Notes under the pieces: generated by a model
What the model was told of the DNA's origin: nothing
Seen by the model: the letters and a program-made list of their open reading frames with translations, nothing else
Databases searched by the model: none
Part shown: positions 62,630 to 64,000 of the stretch, in pieces
Numbering within the stretch: position 1 is the first letter of the stretch
Layout of the letters: each line of letters starts with the position of its first letter
Assembly (NCBI GenBank): GCA_965215035.1
Contig: OZ244040.1
Coordinates: forward strand, 3,906,001-3,970,000
Direction: 5' to 3'
From: Azophilus sp965215035
Lineage (GTDB): Bacteria > Pseudomonadota > Gammaproteobacteria > Pseudomonadales > Azotimanducaceae
DNA: 64,000 bases
Program-made: the position numbers and the translations under genes

Positions 62630-63103
62630 CTACAGACTGATGGAAATCGTTCCAGCTTCCCCATCGTAAATCAGGATGGCTGACTCCAATAAGTCTCGCC
62701 CTATCAACGCAACAACTCCGGTGTGTCCGTCAAGATTCGCACCCATCAACCCGCTTGGGACATCGATGTCAACAAAATCGGGAATGCTCAACTTCCCTGC
62801 AAACACAGGAACGTCTATTTGGCTGTGTGACGCAGAAGACATGATTGCAGATCCTTTGATTGGTAGGCCAACCGTACGGGCCGTTTTTATGTCTACCGCT
62901 GTGCGTGCGGCACCTGTGTCGACCAACGCCATCCCCTCGCGTTGAACAACCTTCTTCCCGGTTATTTTCAATACCTCCGCATGACTATCCAATGGGGCCA
63001 CGATAATCGGAAAAAGAGGACCTATGTCCCTTAACGCATTAGGGGCCGGAATCTTCCGGCCCCTATCGTCTTTGTCCTCGACGTTAACTCTGATAATGGG
63101 CAT
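62630..63103 (-). CDS. retropepsin-like aspartic protease family protein
   Basis: ATG 63103 gives 157 residues. The active-site-like motif ALVDTGAARTAVD (DTGA) is followed by the hydrophobic LIGRDLLESAILIYDGEAGTISIS ending (split) typical of single-domain bacterial retropepsin-like proteins, which would dimerise. There is no signal peptide, so it acts in the cytoplasm. It overlaps the upstream DUF5678-like gene by 20 bp; this coupling suggests a functional pair. Homologues are often labelled only as aspartyl protease family. Confidence 0.82.
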   Translation of the reverse strand: MPIIRVNVEDKDDRGRKIPAPNALRDIGPLFPIIVAPLDSHAEVLKITGKKVVQREGMALVDTGAARTAVDIKTARTVGLPIKGSAIMSSASHSQIDVPVFAGKLSIPDFVDIDVPSGLMGANLDGHTGVVALIGRDLLESAILIYDGEAGTISISL

Positions 63104-63350
63104 GGAGTAGCCCCATGGAATAAGCCGGAGCATCAAACACAGGCACAGGATCTCCGGGCCTGCGAACCAAAAACGGTCCCTGCCCAAACCTTTCTACGCC
63201 GGCCACAACCGCTTCTTCCTCATCGCCAAAATCACCGATCAATTCTGGTCCATGGATTAGCAAGTAGCGGTCCCTGTACTGCTCTCGAAACCGACTTTCA
63301 TTTTTCTCGAAGAAGGCCGTTTCTTCAGCCAAGATGGTGGTTTCAGCCAT
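63084..63350 (-). CDS. DUF5678-like small protein paired with the retropepsin gene
   Basis: ATG 63350 (MAETTILAEETAFFEKNESR) gives 88 residues. It has the compact pattern REQYRDRYLLIHGPELIGDF then DEEEAVVAGVERFGQGPFLVR, which matches DUF5678. No catalytic residues are evident. It is encoded immediately upstream of, and overlapping, the retropepsin-like gene. It may be the protease's substrate, partner or antitoxin-like regulator. Confidence 0.75.
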   Translation of the reverse strand: MAETTILAEETAFFEKNESRFREQYRDRYLLIHGPELIGDFGDEEEAVVAGVERFGQGPFLVRRPGDPVPVFDAPAYSMGLLHAHYQS

Positions 63351-63939
63351 TCGCCTTTCCTCCTGATGGCCCGCGCATAGCCGGGGCACAGCAGCAAGAG
63401 AGGCGCACAAAGCCGCTTTTTACGAAAATGCCGGTAAGCCTCCCTAGTCCCGGGACACCCAAGCCTATAGCGCAAAGTCGTCTATTTGTCATGATAGCCA
63501 ATTGCAACGGACACCCAGTAATTATGGACCGTAGCACTATCCAGTCAAGCCGTTGGTCGAAGGTGCCAGGACTATCCCAAAGTCGCCTACCAGCCCTCGG
63601 CAAAGCCCTATATAGACGATTTATGAATGTTTCTCGGAAGATTCCGCAATACTCTGCGGCATCCAATGGTCTTTCAGAAATTTTCTTCCAAGAGCGAACA
63701 CCTTGGGATGGCCCTGTCGGCGGTGCCCAGGATGATCCTATATTCGAGTAGGTCGGAGGGGGTTGGTCAACAGGAATGGGTGATGGGCGTCCCGCATGGG
63801 CATGGATGACCCCGCTGGGCCGCCTGCGCGGCGCTGGAGAAGGTTCCGGCCGCTCGATTTCGCACCGCATTCGCCGCCGGCCGCCCATTTAAACGGAGGG
63901 ACGCCGATGTTGGGGCCTATTCCCCGTGCGCGGCGCACA
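63351..63939. other. gap without a supported gene
   Basis: A 181-codon minus-strand frame (63343-63888) is open, but its composition is not protein-like and it overlaps the DUF5678 start. I do not call it. The tract 63640-63700 is AT-richer than its surroundings. The expected promoter of the DUF5678/retropepsin pair is near 63360-63500. Confidence 0.4.
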
Positions 63940-64000
63940 TCAGGCGGGTCGGACGACCTCGCGCAGGGCCTCGCCCTGCCAGGCGGCGTAGTGCCGCTGC
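63940..64000 (-). CDS. 3' end of an unidentified gene (continues beyond the window)
   Basis: The last 61 bases on the minus strand read as an open frame ending HYAAWQGEALREVVRPA and TGA at 63940-63942. Codon use and composition look coding, but 19 residues are too few to name the product. Confidence 0.4.
   Translation of the reverse strand, partial: QRHYAAWQGEALREVVRPA

Noticed and set aside
63343..63888. 181-codon minus-strand ORF near the right end
   Set aside because: Its composition is not protein-like, it has no recognisable domain, and it overlaps the DUF5678 gene start.

Overview
The window is GC-rich, densely coded bacterial DNA and reads as Gammaproteobacteria. The evidence is gene order: an rsmI | lpoA-yraN-dolP block, sspA-petCBA-rpsI-rplM, zapE, a mlaFEDCB-ibaG-murA-hisD run, and yrbG-kdsC-lptCAB-rpoN-hpf-ptsN-ptsO. 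These are the classic neighbours of this class. Several usual members (diaA, sspB, hisG, kdsD, rapZ) are missing from their expected slots, so this is not an enterobacterium. No closer placement is possible from sequence alone.

Layout. 1-25.2 kb is core chromosome: a truncated amine-oxidase-like flavoenzyme, rRNA methylation, peptidoglycan and outer-membrane maintenance, the cytochrome bc1 complex, ribosomal proteins, phospholipid transport (Mla), LPS precursor and transport genes, sigma-54 with the nitrogen PTS, and an MgtE magnesium channel. 25.4-36.6 kb is a looser accessory/catabolic stretch: a Fic protein with an AT-rich operator-like region, a short-chain dehydrogenase, an aminoglycoside-phosphotransferase-fold kinase, a haloalkane dehalogenase, an RND efflux pump with its adaptor, and a secreted amidohydrolase.

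36.6-54.8 kb is a defence/toxin island. It holds a DUF4411 toxin relic, an HNH endonuclease, VapBC, a thioredoxin-fold protein, and a tightly overlapping minus-strand operon (small protein, 5-cytosine DNA methyltransferase, GHKL/MutL-like ATPase, Z1 ATPase, DUF4420 PD-(D/E)XK protein, AIPR protein). It continues with a Nudix hydrolase, a DUF433/DUF5615 pair whose toxin carries a stop, a DUF4143-type ATPase, an internally deleted IS4-type transposase relic and HipBA. The six-gene operon is the main system here: it matches the MutL-Z1-DUF4420-AIPR-methylase (MZA-like) defence architecture and adds a short, apparently undescribed first gene. Two copies of a ~115-124 bp MITE-like repeat (34988-35111 and 56142-56256) lie in opposite orientation on either side of the island.

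55.1-64 kb carries two secreted proteins, one an 1874-residue FG-GAP/VCBS repeat protein with a metzincin-type protease motif and a recent ~1 kb internal duplication. It also has a degenerate tRNA-Gly, and a retropepsin-like/DUF5678 gene pair.

A recurring oddity is a two-copy imperfect direct repeat with a 71-72 bp period, present at four unrelated loci (16.4, 27.8, 34.8 and 54.9 kb).
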